A stretch of DNA of 64,000 bases. Source: Neckera pumila (taxonomy: Eukaryota > Streptophyta > Bryopsida > Hypnales > Neckeraceae). The number at the start of each line of letters is the position of its first letter. Positions within the stretch are counted from its first letter, which is position 1. The notes under the pieces were generated by a model. It ran no database searches. It was not told the origin of the DNA and saw nothing but the letters and a program-made list of their open reading frames with translations. Of the stretch, positions 10,659 to 23,470 are shown piece by piece. The DNA lies in the NCBI GenBank assembly GCA_963969595.1, contig OZ018411.1, positions 11,224,501 through 11,288,500 on the forward strand. Reading direction: 5' to 3'. The position numbers and the translations under genes were made by a program.

Positions 10659-12518
10659 AAACTGCTCTTGGTGAGCAGTCTGAGTCTCTGACTGCTCCCC
10701 AGATTGCTACAGTTTCAACAGGGCGGAAATAGGGGAAAAATGAGTTTTTTTGCAAAATAAAAGCAAATTTCAGGGTACCTTGGAGGGTTGTAAGGCAGCC
10801 CTCCGGAGACCTGAAATTTCTTCTAAAGTTTGTAAATTTAACTAATATTAGTATGGACTGTTAATTTTGGTGCAAGAAATGTATGTTTATACTTGTCAGT
10901 GAATCCTTGTCAGATTGCTAGTAATTTACTATAATTGTTTGTAGTATTACAATTTGTGGAGCAACTAGTAGAAATATGATTCTAAAATATTAGGCTACAA
11001 TATCAAAGCTTGAGCACTAAACTAGCACTTATATGGATTTAAAGCACCGAGTTCTAACACTATAGTCTTATGTTCCAAGGTCACATTTCTATTAGAGAAA
11101 CCATATTGACATAAGGTGGTTAAATTAGGTATATATTAGAATATGAGATAATCATAGGGTAGGATTTGAAACAAATAATAAAATATTGGCTTACAATATC
11201 CTCCAAAAATTACCCTTTAAGTTCTATGTTGTTACACAATTTAACTAAGAATGTCTTTGAAGAAGAATAGGATGTTCAACTAGAAACTCCTTAGATAATT
11301 AAGTGTGAAAATGTTCACACTTTGTCTTCAAAGTTTATTTTTTAGGAGACATGAGGGAGCCTATGGTAGCGAACAAAAATTTATCTTTTATTTTATTTAA
11401 TCTTTCATCCTTAAGAAAGACAATAAAAGGAAAATAATGGAATTGTGGAATTCAACAAAGTAAAACAAAGGATAATCAAAATGAAGAGCATCCAAAGTAT
11501 TAGATTTGTAACATGTTGCAGGATTTAGAGAAGACTATGAATCTCTAATTTTAGAGACTTTGGGACAATGTGAGACTTGCATCCTTCCTAAGATTTGATG
11601 GTTGAAAACATGTTTTGACGTTTCAAAGTGACTTGTTTGATTCATGCTTTAGATTGTTTGTTTTAAGATATGGGAGTTTGAAGAATTTTAGTGCTGTGTA
11701 AGAATAATTTTGTGAACTTTTCAAACACTGAGTTTTGAAGTGATGGATTATAAACTTATAATGGGTTTTTTATTACACATTTCTTAGTTTTAGAATGGGA
11801 GTTGAGGCACTTTGTCAAGACTAATCACTCTAATTCATCATATTAATGAAAGCTTAAATTAGTGCCACTACAAAATTTAATTTTTCTGGAAACTGCTACA
11901 ATGCAATAAAATTTCAGCTTCACTATCTTGGATAGTGTGACTTCCGTAAATTAGCGCGGGCCAATGTTAGAAAAATATGAATAAAAAAACTGCATTGTGA
12001 TTCTCTTCCATTTACTAACATACTTGTATGAAATTTAAACCATACCTCACTAAGAAAGTGGTATCAGAACAAGTGTCTGCTTTAGGCGAGGATTCCTTAG
12101 TACCACACTAAATTTCATTTTCAAATTCTTGTGAAAAGCATACCAACTGCCAAGTGGTAATTACAAAACTTAAAACCCACACATCACCAGTTAAGACAAG
12201 AAACTTTTTCTGCTTCTCGTACATAGGTCTAAAAATTTCATATAGGATACTATATTTCTTGCACACAAAAAGGTACTCTCCATACGTGTCTACGTTAGTT
12301 GTGAGAGAGCAGTCTTCCTTAGACCAAGGAATTGTATACAAAATGAACAAGTACAGGTCATGTGGTTAATGTATGTCAAAAAAGAAGCTCTTCCAATATA
12401 TTGGACATCTCCTGCAAAGAGGATTTTGAGGCAAGAGACAGGCATCAAATTAGGATCACGCCATAGACGGTGCCATAGATCCCCAAGAATCAGTTGGAGA
12501 TCAGGTCCTAACCATTAC

Positions 12519-15500
12519 CTACGCGGAGGTTTTTTGTGGTAATGTGAGGTTATTTAGTCTCTCCAAAGCTTTGATTAAGCTTTGTGTACCGAGGTTGCCA
12601 TCATCATGTGCCTTCAAGGAGACATACAGTTGCTGTGCCTGCACAGGTTCAACAGATTTAAGAACGTGATAGAATTTGAACTTGATAGTGCAGAAACGAC
12701 CGGAAGTGATTGATGTCAACTACGCAATCGAAGTGAAACAGAAATAGATTGAAAGGCTTACAAGTGCTAGCCCTGGTAAAGCAAGCCCCATTTGCTTGCA
12801 TTCGTCTAGTGCGATACCTAAATCCTTCACAAAATGGTTCACATAAAAGCCTGTATGCAAAGACACCACAGAAATAGCAAAACAAAGATTATACATAAGG
12901 TAGAGGGCATCAAAATCATTAGAAACCTGAGCTTTTCTCCTAAAATGATCGATCAGTTATTACATATTACCAACAGCATTTCAAATATTCATATTAGTGG
13001 TTGGACTTCCTGGTTTAAAGATGACTCGGCTGAATGTCCATGGCCATTAATCATTGAATGGAAATGGGGTTTTCCACTGTCACTTGCAGTGGTCTACCAC
13101 CTCTGACTTTGAATTGCGTAAGAAAGGTTTACGTACGGTAGTGATAAAAATTTGACTTCAACAAATTTGCCCAAAAGATCTCTCCACGGCTCTATAGCAA
13201 TCTCCCAAAATATTACACATGCTCAAAGTGACGCACATAGTATACTCTACCTGACTGCCTTGAAGCATCAAGATGAGGATTAAATTGCAGTATGGAGAAG
13301 TCGAGGTAAAAATAAAAAAGAGAGACGCGTCCAAAGTATAGAGGGTTCAAACGGAATATTATGTCGACCTGGAGCAAAATCGCGGTCCTGAATGCGACCA
13401 GCATACAAATCCAAGGACTTTGATCCAGCTGCACCCCCGGCTATTGCTTGCAAATACCTAAATCAAAAGGCGAAATAGGTAAATTTAGAGAAATGATATA
13501 TCTTGGATTTCTTTGTGCAATCAGCAGTTCCAACCTAATGGCTTTCGAGTGATGCAGTTATTGGGCCCAAGTTAGTACAGAAGGAAAATGGGATGATGCC
13601 CTAGAGCGAAAGCAGTGCTATGTCATAATTATCGAGGCTCTGTAAATGGTGAGACTGTTACTTACGTGGTCACATCCAGCCCAGCTTTATGTGCATACAA
13701 CATCCCCTGCCAGATTCAGGTTCATCAGATTAGTAATCATTTACAACCCAAGGGCTCTTTGTCCCATCGTTTGTTATCATACTAAACAACTGCACTATTC
13801 TGTAGAAATGCTGAAATCTTATGGCATTATTATTACAGAATTCATGTCCGAGGTCTATCAGTGTCCAAGTTTGCCATAATCACCGTGGTTTCTGAAGTTG
13901 AGGGTACCTAGGCCTTGCTCAGAAGTAGCTAGTGCATGACTTAGAGAATAAGAGCGTCTCCAGAAAATGAAATTCACCAACGACTCTTCAACGAAGACTT
14001 GAGTTGATAAACGATAGAAAAGTTTATTTTTAGAAACTCAGTGGTACTGATGACATGAAAATATACTTAGTTGATGAATGGTGAACATCTCTTGTCTGAG
14101 TCAAGCGGGAAAATCATTTACCTCCACTAAGCCCACCATTGTAGATGCAATAGTAACCTGAAAATGAGAATTCAAACGACAAGAAATCAAATGTCTGATA
14201 CCAAGAATGCCTCGACCCAAAGATTATGGACAGCAGAAAGAGACGCAGAATGATCGAAGAGGGCGATCACAACTTACCTGATTGGCAAGTTTGCAGCTTT
14301 GTCCACTCCCTGCAGGGCCCATGTATGTTACAGAACCCATGCATTTAAACAGTGGTGCCAACACGCTAACCTGCAAAATCGAATATAAGACTCAATCAAA
14401 TCAAAAGCGTCTAGCGTCATCGGCTTAGGGATCTTGGTTGTAAAGAACTGAAGTCAAAATAGACACGAACATAGATTCCTGTTATGTGGCATGGAATGGG
14501 TAGCGCACGGCTCTTCTTCAAATAGTCTCATCAGAGGAAAAACAGTAGAAGTGTCTTACTCAATGAGACAGACTAATAATTTCGAATCTGAGAACACCAT
14601 CCATTAATATCGATTACCGTATCTTGCTGACCTCCAGCCATAATTGCAAGAGTCCCTGTTTTAGCTCCTTTATCTCCCCCTGACACAGGTGCATCAACTG
14701 CATCACACCCTCTGTCGCACAAACCATCAGTTAACGTAGCCCAGTACATCAAGAGAGGTACAGTTTGAAAAAATACTAAAATGCAAGAATTTATCTCCAG
14801 TAATTGAGCGGACTTACTTCTGCTGAGCGACAGCGAAGATCTCACGAGCCAGAGATGGCTCACTTGTCGTCATATCAACCACCTGACAATATTGGACCAA
14901 AATTTACTTAGGCATTGCAAACAGCAGAGCTCACAGGCTTCTGCCTGCTGCCTTGTAGATTGCTACAATGTCAGTGATCAGAAGTATAAGGGCACGTAGA
15001 AATCAAAAACTCCTCGAGCATCACAGTTCTTGTTAGGTGATATACGTACAATTCCACCTGGACGGAGACTTTGCAAAATTCCGTTCTCTCCCAGAATCAC
15101 TTCCAGAACATCAGCAGGATATCTGTCAACCGCAAAAGTTGGTGTCTCGTCACAACATGGTAGAAAGTAGGGTAAAAACCGCAGTAATACAAATACTGCA
15201 CTATATCAAAAAATAGAGAAACATAACAATCAAAACAACTTACCCCACGATTGTGAAGACCACATCGCTATTGTCAGCAACAGCACTTGGGGAGTCTGCC
15301 ATAACCGCACCTTTCTTACATAGTCCCTCAGCTTTACTGCTTTCAAAGAACATGAACCACGCATAAGAGATCAGAACCTAGCTATAATGCTGTCCAATAT
15401 GTCAAACATATATCTGCGAGACTCCAGTTAGACAAGGTTACAAAGTACCTCACTAGAGATACACATAGAACTAGAAAGATTTTTTGCAAGCTTCACTAAA

Positions 15501-16451
15501 TTCATAATTCAAATCTGAAATTAAATAAACATAGGGTGAAATTCCAAAACTTCTGATCTCACCTGGCAGTGCGATTGAAAACGGTAAGAGAGAAGCCAGC
15601 GTCCAGAATGTGGCCACACATGGCCTGTCCCATCACTCCTGTGCCTATCCATCTGCGCCATACGCCCCAATGATCACAATTTTGAAGGCCCCCCATTCAC
15701 TGAACTTTGCAATTGGAACTAAATTCACCAAGACAGTCGGATTTTTCTCAAATCCTGCTTGACATTTCCTTTTGGGGATCAACTTCAAACAAGTTCTGAA
15801 AGCCATACATAATAAATCATCTAACTTTCATTTGATGCTCAACAGAAATTTAGGGGTTCACGGAAGTCTACTCGGTCCCAAAGACATGAAACAATTGTAA
15901 TCAAAGGTGATATTTACCCGACTTTTGTTCGCCCAGCAACAACCCCTTTTCCAATGTGCGCCATATCCAGATTCACCGCTGTCTGAGTCTCAGTCCTATA
16001 ACCTGAAACTAACGAAGCTTCAATTTCACACTAGAACATAACACCAATCGATGCACAGCACTCAGCAGTACCAATCACCGGGTTTAGGTGATTGGTACCG
16101 CCATGGAGAGCTCAAAACCAGCACCTCTAAATTCCATCGCAAAACTGACCAATTCATCAGTTTTAAAATAAAATAAAAAAGAGCCATTCAAAATGACATG
16201 ACTGACGCAAACCGTACAATTGAATTAACACGATCAGAACTTTGGTTTCAAATTCCAAATCGGGACCGCCCAACCCACAACAAAGTTCAAATTCGCCAGC
16301 TAATGTCACCTGCGGAACAAGAAACTGGGGCAGAGTGAATGTATCGGCGATGGAACAACGAGAAGAATTGGAATTGCGAGCCAGGCATGCAAGAGCGGTG
16401 AGAAAGAAGACGCAGTCTCGCAGATGAGCATCGCAGCAAAAAGCTGGCCAT
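12519..16451 (-). CDS. 3-hydroxyisobutyrate dehydrogenase-like protein, 13 exons
   Basis: Member of the beta-hydroxyacid dehydrogenase family, which oxidises 3-hydroxyisobutyrate in valine breakdown or reduces short aldehyde acids such as glyoxylate; the exact substrate cannot be read here. Exons, in transcription order: 16451-16310, 16002-15918, 15652-15563, 15336-15244, 15122-15050, 14882-14818, 14711-14618, 14370-14278, 14157-14122, 13706-13666, 13457-13369, 12850-12762, 12638-12519. All junctions are GT-AG with matching phases, giving 369 residues, close to the family's length plus a leader. Residues 1-47 are rich in Ser, Arg and Leu and lack acids, like a mitochondrial presequence. The NAD(P)-binding motif GTGVMG is at 79-84, the substrate-binding APVSGG at 190-195, and the catalytic lysine is expected at K241 in GQSCKLANQ. 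The C-terminal helical domain ([22 protein letters not shown]) is intact. Two exons are only 36 and 41 bp. Confidence 0.93.
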
Positions 16452-16746
16452 GGCGAGCTCTTCTATTGCTTGAAGAGCAGCGTCTTTGTGCCAGACGCTT
16501 GTCGCAGGATCCGTTCAAGACTAGGTTTATACCTAGTTCCCTTCCGGTACCAGCATCGTGACGGGTATCATGAGCGAGCAGTGTCACAACCCGGTGGCAC
16601 ACACCCTTGTCACGAATTCATCCATTTGGATGGTCACGTATTTCTCCCTTCACGTTTCCATCCAATTTTTAGAAAGCACTCTAGACAAAATATTGAAATT
16701 AGGTTGCCCATACTATTTTCTTGATATTCAACACTATATAACTATG

Positions 16747-17151
16747 TAAGGTAGAGTCACCTATAACCGACCAAATAAGGAATTCCAACATGATCTGGAG
16801 TAGAGAAGGCAAAATAAATATTTTTCAAAGGTACATCGATAGAAATGACAAGGATTGAAAAAAATTGGTAATTTTATCACTTGAACTGAAATTACTAGGA
16901 ATTTTGGGAGGCAAAAAGTGCTCTGGACCCATAGCCAGCCTCTAGACTCTTCCAATTCCAATCATTCAATAACTTTTTTCCTAATCATTATTTCCTACTT
17001 TCTTTCTCATAACTTGGGACATGCATCATGTATTTATTAGTTCCAACCTTGAAAAGGAAAAAAAAAAAAAAAAATTCTAAGCTTGGTCAAAAATACGTGC
17101 ACCTATAGGTCGGAAATGGGTCACTGGTCGGGAATGGGTGGCTCTACCTTA
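16747..17151. mobile_element. TA-flanked MITE, family A, copy 1
   Basis: Terminal inverted repeats AGGTAGAGTCACC and GGGTGGCTCTACCT are flanked by TA (16747-16748 and 17150-17151), the target duplication expected of Tc1/mariner-type MITEs. Inside the right end the core GGTCGGGAATGGGT matches the other copies. The interior has no coding sequence; it includes the phrase TTCCAACCTTGAAAAG shared with copies at 39.3-40.7 kb and (reversed) 42.4-42.8 kb. Confidence 0.75.
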
Positions 17152-17493
17152 CAGTCATTATAGAAGAATGTAATAATGAAGGAACTATGTGTGTTGTATA
17201 GGTTGGTGCAATGTTCATGGCTTGGATTTAGAGAAGTGCATTTGCCTCCATGTGGACAAACAGTGGCTTATAAGCTAACTTCTTTCAGTGAAGGCAACTT
17301 AATTGTTGAGGCAACCCAATTTCACTGTTTTGTGTAGTTTTAAATCTAGTTCTAGCAAACTAAAGAAAATACGATGTTTCTATCTATTACATAAAGTACA
17401 CAATGATATAACCCACTGTCACAAATTCATCCATTTAAAAGATCATGTTTTTGTCCTTGCAAATTTTCATCAAAACTTTGGTACCACTCTTGT

Positions 17494-18423
17494 TTAACCC
17501 CTAAAGAACCATTGTCCCTTCGGGGGACAAATGGGATTTCAGGCAGGTACCCACGGGCTGAATTTTTGTTGTAATTTTTTGAAATTTTTTTTGGAGATAG
17601 GAAAACTGATAAGCTTCATGGGAAGATTAATTTTTTTTTCAATCAGTGCCTGGGAGAAAAAGTTATGCCCAAATAAGCTCAAAATAGGGGAGAAGGGGCA
17701 ACAAAAAAAATTTGCAAAAAAATTAATTTTTTTTTTTAATATTTTGTCCTTATAGATTATATTTTTGTTTCTTTGGGAAGCTTTGATTCATTTCATTTGG
17801 ATTTTTTATGAGAAAGTTATGGACGATCTTGTTTTTCGGGCAATTAGAGCATCTTCTTGAAAAAAATAACTTGCAGGATTCATTTTGGAATGCAATTTTT
17901 GCAATTCTTCAAAAAAAAAATTCCATATGGTTTAGTTTTCATGCTAAAACAATCTAACCATTGGGATTATTGCATTTTTATTCCATCTAAAAGATATTAA
18001 TATTTTAGATTTTCCTTCTACCTTGTACCTACTTCTACTTAACAATTTTTTTAAGAATGAAAACTAAGTTTTTTTGAGTTCGTTTTTTTTCCTAGACTCT
18101 CAACTCAATTCTCCACTATAAAGGCTTAAAGCTCAAAACTCTGTAGTGCAAAAAACTTAAGTTAAAAATGTTCAAAGTCAAAAAATCTAGTTCCGCAATG
18201 TGCTGAAAAGTTTGTTTTTTTCTTTTCAAACACAGATATCTTGCAATCTATGCGCTCAAAAATTTTGAAATTTTTTCCACACACTCTCATACTAGTTAGG
18301 TGTAAGATCCTATGGTTAGATGTGCAAAAAAAACAATTTTTAATTTTTTTTACTCTTTGCTCTAGAAATGGCAGTTTTGAGAGTTTTTTGGCAGAAAAAA
18401 GGCCTTGATCCTTTAGGGGTTAA
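17494..18423. mobile_element. TTAA-flanked piggyBac-like non-autonomous element, full copy
   Basis: The element begins TTAA-CCCCTAAAGAACC (TTAA at 17494-17497) and ends GGATCCTTTAGGGG-TTAA (TTAA at 18420-18423). TTAA duplication with ends starting CCC is the hallmark of piggyBac transposases. Near the left end is a small palindrome, TGTCCCTTCGGGGGACA. At 930 bp the only frames are short and AT-rich, so it has no transposase. Diverged relatives lie at 39588-40508 (same orientation) and 62653-63563 (inverted). Confidence 0.75.
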
Positions 18424-19129
18424 AATGGAGTTTTAAATCTACTTTTGGAAAATACTATGTTTCCAATGCAACTCATGCATGGTTGCAAGTATTTCAATTG
18501 TTGTACTACCAATGTTTTCAGTGCACGGTGAGACAGCTCATTGTCACCGCAATTTTATCCATTTTAATGGTCATATATTCATCCTTGAACATTTTGATTC
18601 AAAGTTTGGAATCACATCTTCCATTCAAAATTCGGTTTGAGCAAGCTTAAGATAATATTATGTTTCTTATGCAACTAGATTGTTGTTGCAGATGTTGCTA
18701 CAAATATTGCGACGATTGTATAACTGATATTATATTTAGTGCAAAGTGTCATGATTTATTGTCACAATTTCATCCATTTGGATGGTTATGTGTTCATCCT
18801 TACTTATTGTCATCCAAATTGATTAGAAAGTACTCTTGATTTTAGAATATAGTTCAATCTTATAAAATAAAGAAAATATTATGCAATAATTGTTATTGCA
18901 AATATTACAATGATTGTACCACTAGTGTATTCTCATACACATTTATTTTTTCAAAAGAAGTCTTAATTTAAATTGCTCTAGAAAATAAATATGGATTGGT
19001 TATCTAACACACCATACATTAACCTATGAAGTCCCAAGGTCTTGTTTTCATCAGAAAACACTCGAAACTATCATTTCTATTGCAAGGAATAAAATCCATT
19101 TTCCTTTTTTCCTTTTTGCATATTCAAGT

Positions 19130-19366
19130 GCAGGATCAGTGGAGAATGCTAGCATGTGAGCATAAAATCTATAGCCCTATGAACTTAGGAGTCTATATTA
19201 TAGATACCTTAAATGAATATAGATGTCTATATTATAGACTATTCTCATTTTATAGTATGCTTATGTTATAAGTACATATTATATGTTATAAACACCTCAA
19301 ATGGTTGTAAATATATACCTACAGCTAGGTTTAAGGCTTATAGACTCAAATCTTTGCACTTACACT
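19130..19366. repeat. Dispersed repeat C, copy 1
   Basis: Matches the reverse complement of 55262-55500: shared landmarks are AGCATGTGAGCATA, GTCTATATTATAGATACC, ACACCTCAAATGGTTGTA and a final GACTCAAATCTTTGC. Copies diverge by small indels. I see neither coding capacity nor convincing terminal repeats, so the class is open. Confidence 0.6.
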
Positions 19367-20641
19367 CTAACATCATTACTACTACATGATCTTGTACAAG
19401 ACTACTAGTAGTGTAAGAATGTATGAACTAGTGTAAGAATGTTTTGGTGGAAATGAAAAAATATTATGGTGGAAATACCCAAAACCTTCAATATAAGCAA
19501 TTTAGCATAGTTGGAGGCACCTTTTTTAAAAACAATCATTTTGTAGTATTAGCAATTGAAAATCATGAATTTGAAAATAAAAATAATAAAAATAAAAAAT
19601 AAGATATGGCATGTAATTTCTATGAATTTTTGAAGTGGCAGCTCTTTAGACCACTGAAATTTGTTGTTACAAAGGTGGACTTGAAACCAAAATCCAAAAA
19701 AATCAACAATGAATGAACTAATTGTAGTTAAGAAAGGGGATAGTTTCATGACACTTTGTAAAAACACTTAAATGGAAGTTTAGGGACACTTCAAGGGAAA
19801 TCTATGGTGCATGAATGGATACAGGAACGCTTTTGGGTGTTTCTACCTTAATATATGAATGTATAAACTCTTGATTAAAGTTGTTTATAAACTTAGATTG
19901 CATAAATTGCAAGATGTTTGCATTTGAAGTGAAGAAAATACATTTTTTTGCACCTGTGCTACTTGACTAAAAGACTTTGAATCTTCTTAATTTAAAATCT
20001 TTGCACTATAGATTTTGAATCTCTAATATTTAATGTTGAAGAATTTGTGTTGAAGCTTTGAAAAAAAATTCAAAAAATAGTACTTTGATTTTCATTTTAT
20101 AAAAAATTGTTAAGTAAATAGATTCAAGATAGAATGAAAATAAAAAAATTCATAACTTCTAATCTAGAATTGAAATACAATAATTCCAATGGTGAGATTT
20201 GTTCTAACAAAAAATTGAAACTCATAAAACTATTTTTTTTTTAAATTGTGAAAATGAAATTCAAAAATGAATCCAATAAGTTATTTTCTCAAGAAGATGC
20301 AATAGGATGTCCATAACTCAAGAAGTTCCGTAACTTTTACATCACAAGCCAAATGGAATGAATCACAACCTTCCATGTAGAAAAATTATAATCTACAAGA
20401 AACAAATTTGAAGAAAAATGTTGTTTCAAATTTTTATAGGATTTTTTTTGCTACCATGCAAACTATTCATTCAAAGAGAGGGTGGCATACTTTTTGTCTC
20501 AAGAACCAATTGAAATATAAAATATATTTTCAAAAACCTATGCTGTTTTTCTATCACCCCAAAAAACTCCAAATATCATGTTAAAAATTGAAATCATATA
20601 AACATATATGAACCATCAAGTCTATTCTAAAGGGGTACTTG

Positions 20642-20793
20642 CACTACAAGTGAATAGGGTGTTTTAAGTGAGTTTTTAAGTATAGTCCTAGACATAAGAT
20701 TTTAGGCAATGACCTTTAAAGTCATTACTTAAAATCTTATGTCTAGGACTATACTTAAAAAACTCACTTAAAACACCCCATTTGCTTGTAGTG
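20642..20793. mobile_element. CACTA-type palindromic MITE, copy 1
   Basis: The 152-bp sequence starts CACTACAAG and ends CTTGTAGTG, and almost its whole length is one inverted repeat (arms sharing TTTTAAGTGAGTTTTTAAGT and CCTAGACATAAGATTTTA) around a centre near 20717. The flanks are TTG (20639-20641) and TTG (20794-20796), a 3-bp target duplication. CACTA ends and a 3-bp duplication together are diagnostic of the CACTA (En/Spm) superfamily. No coding content. Confidence 0.85.
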
Positions 20794-22572
20794 TTGGGAT
20801 TTTAGTGGGTAAATTCAAAAAGTCTTAGTATCTATTAGATGAATTATACATTGAAGACACAAGAGCTTATGAAGACACAAGAGCTTATGATGTTAGCTAT
20901 ACAAATCAGATGAAGTACATCTTATTATATTGAAAAATCAGTTTTTTATCTATACTTCAAATACGTGACTAGTGTAATTGCTTAGTGCTTTATGATTATT
21001 GGACAAGGTTTTGAAATTTGAATGAGCTCAAGTAGGAATGGGAAGAAAACAAAAATTTGCAAAAATAAAGATCCTTTGTCTAAATTCTTCTCCTCCAATA
21101 ATTTATTTTGTCTAGAAAGCTCCAACTTAACATTTAACTTTCTACTCGGGACTCTTACAGTTAAGGCAACAGAGTTTAAATAGCTAGCAATGTAAAGCAT
21201 CATAGACAAATGAACAATTTTTTAAAACTTTGAAAGAAGTCTAATGTATTCAAAGTTATAGAATTTGAAAGGAAAAACAAGAGAACAAATTGTCATAATT
21301 TTACTATTTTGTGGCTTTATTTGTCTAATTCCAAAGAATCTTGTGAACCTCATCAACAAAAAGTACTATGTAATTGCTTAAAATTTGATAAAAAAGAATA
21401 TAAATACAACAATTTATAAATTAGTTTTGATCAATAAGTCTGTATTATAAAATTTTACAAATATTTATCAAAATTTATTCAAATTATATATTTGATTATA
21501 TGAATAAATACATAGAAATAAAATAAAATAAAATATTACCCATCTTACAAGTACAAATATAAATATTGACTCGAACTTTACTTTTTTCTAACTTTTAGTG
21601 ATCAATTGAAGATTTTGGACTTTTTAAATGTTGAGATTTCAAAATCTTTAATTCTTAAAGGCTATGAATGTGTCAAATGTAAAGTTTATAAAAAAATCAC
21701 AAAAAATCCCTATAAATTAAGATTAAGATTGTAGATTTTGATATTTTGATAGATTAATAATCTTAAGATCCAAACCTATCTAAAATTTGAATATTGTTCT
21801 CGTAATAATTTTTAGGTTGGAATTAGTTTATCAAATATTTAACGATGACCTTTAGAAATGTTTGTATTGACAAATATAAAGTGCACTCGAGCAATCATTA
21901 GATTCTTTTGAAGCCAAATGACTAAAGCTATGAAATTTTGAGACTCTATATGAAGTGAAGCTACAATTGGCTTCAAAGACTCTTGTTGTCTTTTACATTG
22001 AAAAATTAATTACTAAAATTTTTGAATTTTTTAAGTGCATTTACATAATTCCTAAATGCTCAAGTAAGGGCTTTTCCAAAACAGCTTGCATTGAACATTT
22101 TACATTTATTTCATAGCCAAAAATAAGAAAAAATCAACATATTGTACATCTAATTATAGGATTTTGTTGTTTTTTTAGGACAACAATGACTACTAAAAAA
22201 TTAGGAAGATTCATTGCATAGATCTAGAAAAAATTTATGTAGAAGATAGAAATTTAGAATTTCAAAATAGAAAAAATACGAACTGAATTTTGAGGGTTTT
22301 TTTTACTGAGGCAAAATCCAAAGGAAGGCATTTTTGGTCCTTATATTAGACATATACATTCAAAGTGTACATTACAAGAATCATAATTTTGGAGTATTCT
22401 ATTTTCTCTGGTGAAGCTTGCATTTGCGGACTCCCTTTGGAAATAGAGTGTTTTCTCTATCTGAAGCCAAAGATACAAGGCAAAAGGCAGCCCTCCTAAA
22501 GTTAGCCCTCTCTAAAATTTAGGAGGTTTCTTTTCACCTTTTTGGATGAACCATCCAATTACTACTAGTATG

Positions 22573-22660
22573 CACTACAAGCAAATGGGGCGTTTTAAGT
22601 GAGTTTTTAAGTACAGTCTTAGACATGCGATTTTAAGTAATGACCTTTAAGGCAATTTTC
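22573..22660. mobile_element. Half copy of the CACTA-type MITE
   Basis: Begins CACTACAAGCAAATGGGGCG and follows the left arm of the 20642 element through GTGAGTTTTTAAGTACAGTC and the central GACCTTTAAGG, then loses similarity. No matching CTTGTAGTG end is found nearby, so it is a truncated copy with a single arm. Confidence 0.7.
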
Positions 22661-23268
22661 AGCAAAATTTTACTAGAAATACATGTGGCAACTTTGTCAA
22701 AGGTGGCAACTATTCATTAGAAACCGTTAAGGAGACATGTTCTACTACAATGCCCACGCCTATAGGATTTGCTACAACAAAAAAACATAGGTAAGTAGCC
22801 TACCTTCTTATGGTTATTGCTAGTTTGCAAAAAATTAAAAATTAAAAAAATTATTGCTTGTGAGTTGTAACTTCTTCTTTATTAATTCTTGCAATTGTTG
22901 GTCATGTATGAGAGAGTCAAACCACAAGTGGTGGATCTCTTTGTGCACAACTTTGAACAAAAAAAAATACATATTGTTGCCATTCTAAAGTTTTAGCAAC
23001 ATTCATGTAGAACAAGTGCCTCTATTGATTTGGTGAGGCATTTTGCATATTAACTCTACAACATTTGATGTAGGGAAGACTTCCCAAGGATTTTCTCACC
23101 TAAACAAGCTACTAATTTTACTACTTGTTGTAGTGATTCTATGAAAAGGGATGGAAGAGGAGGAAATGAAACGAAGATTGGAGGAGTCATCTCTACTAGG
23201 AAACACTTGAAGATGTGGAGCTTGTATTTGTGATGATTGTAGGTACTTTTGTAGTTGCAGTCTGTAGA

Positions 23269-23470
23269 CACTACAAGAGAAAGGGATGTTTTAAGTAGTG
23301 TCCTAGACATCATGTCTTTTAAGTTACATCTTTTAAGTAAGTTTTTAAGTAAAATTTTACTAAAAGGACAATCTTTTTAGTAAAATTTTACTTAAAAACT
23401 TACTTAAAAGATGTTACTGAAAGACGTGATGTCTAGGACACTACTTAAAACACCCCTTTCTCTTGTAGTG
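23269..23470. mobile_element. CACTA-type palindromic MITE, copy 2
   Basis: A 202-bp palindrome from CACTACAAGAGAAAGGG to CCCTTTCTCTTGTAGTG. It is flanked by AGA at 23266-23268 and 23471-23473, a 3-bp target duplication. The arms share TTTTAAGT words and GTCCTAGACAT with the 20642 copy, while the centre differs (TAGTAAAATTTTACT is itself palindromic). Related but distinct subfamily; non-coding. Confidence 0.85.

Larger units (their letters stand above)
9336..12518. other. Mostly gene-free stretch with hairpins near 10.6-10.8 kb
   Basis: Apart from the possible exon at 10045 I see no supported gene. Two stem-loops lie at 10613-10658 and 10765-10819. From 10830 to 12500 the sequence is AT-rich with scattered short frames that resemble nothing known. 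It forms the 3' flank of the minus-strand dehydrogenase gene. Confidence 0.5.
16560..18950. repeat. Diverged tandem array, unit about 200 bp, split by two transposons
   Basis: The word TTGTCACRAATTYATCCA recurs near 16607, 17417, 18541 and 18759, each time followed by a variant of TTTGGATGGTCAYGTRTTCATCC and preceded by a GCAA-rich block. The last spacing is 218 bp. Subtracting the 930-bp element at 17494 makes the third-to-second spacing 194 bp, and subtracting the MITE at 16749 makes the first about 407, two units. The array therefore predates both insertions. It begins about 150 bp upstream of the dehydrogenase start and may include its promoter. Confidence 0.65.

Noticed and set aside
20858..20893. 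18-base direct duplication as a target-site duplication
   Set aside because: The two copies are directly adjacent with nothing between them, so it is a simple tandem duplication.
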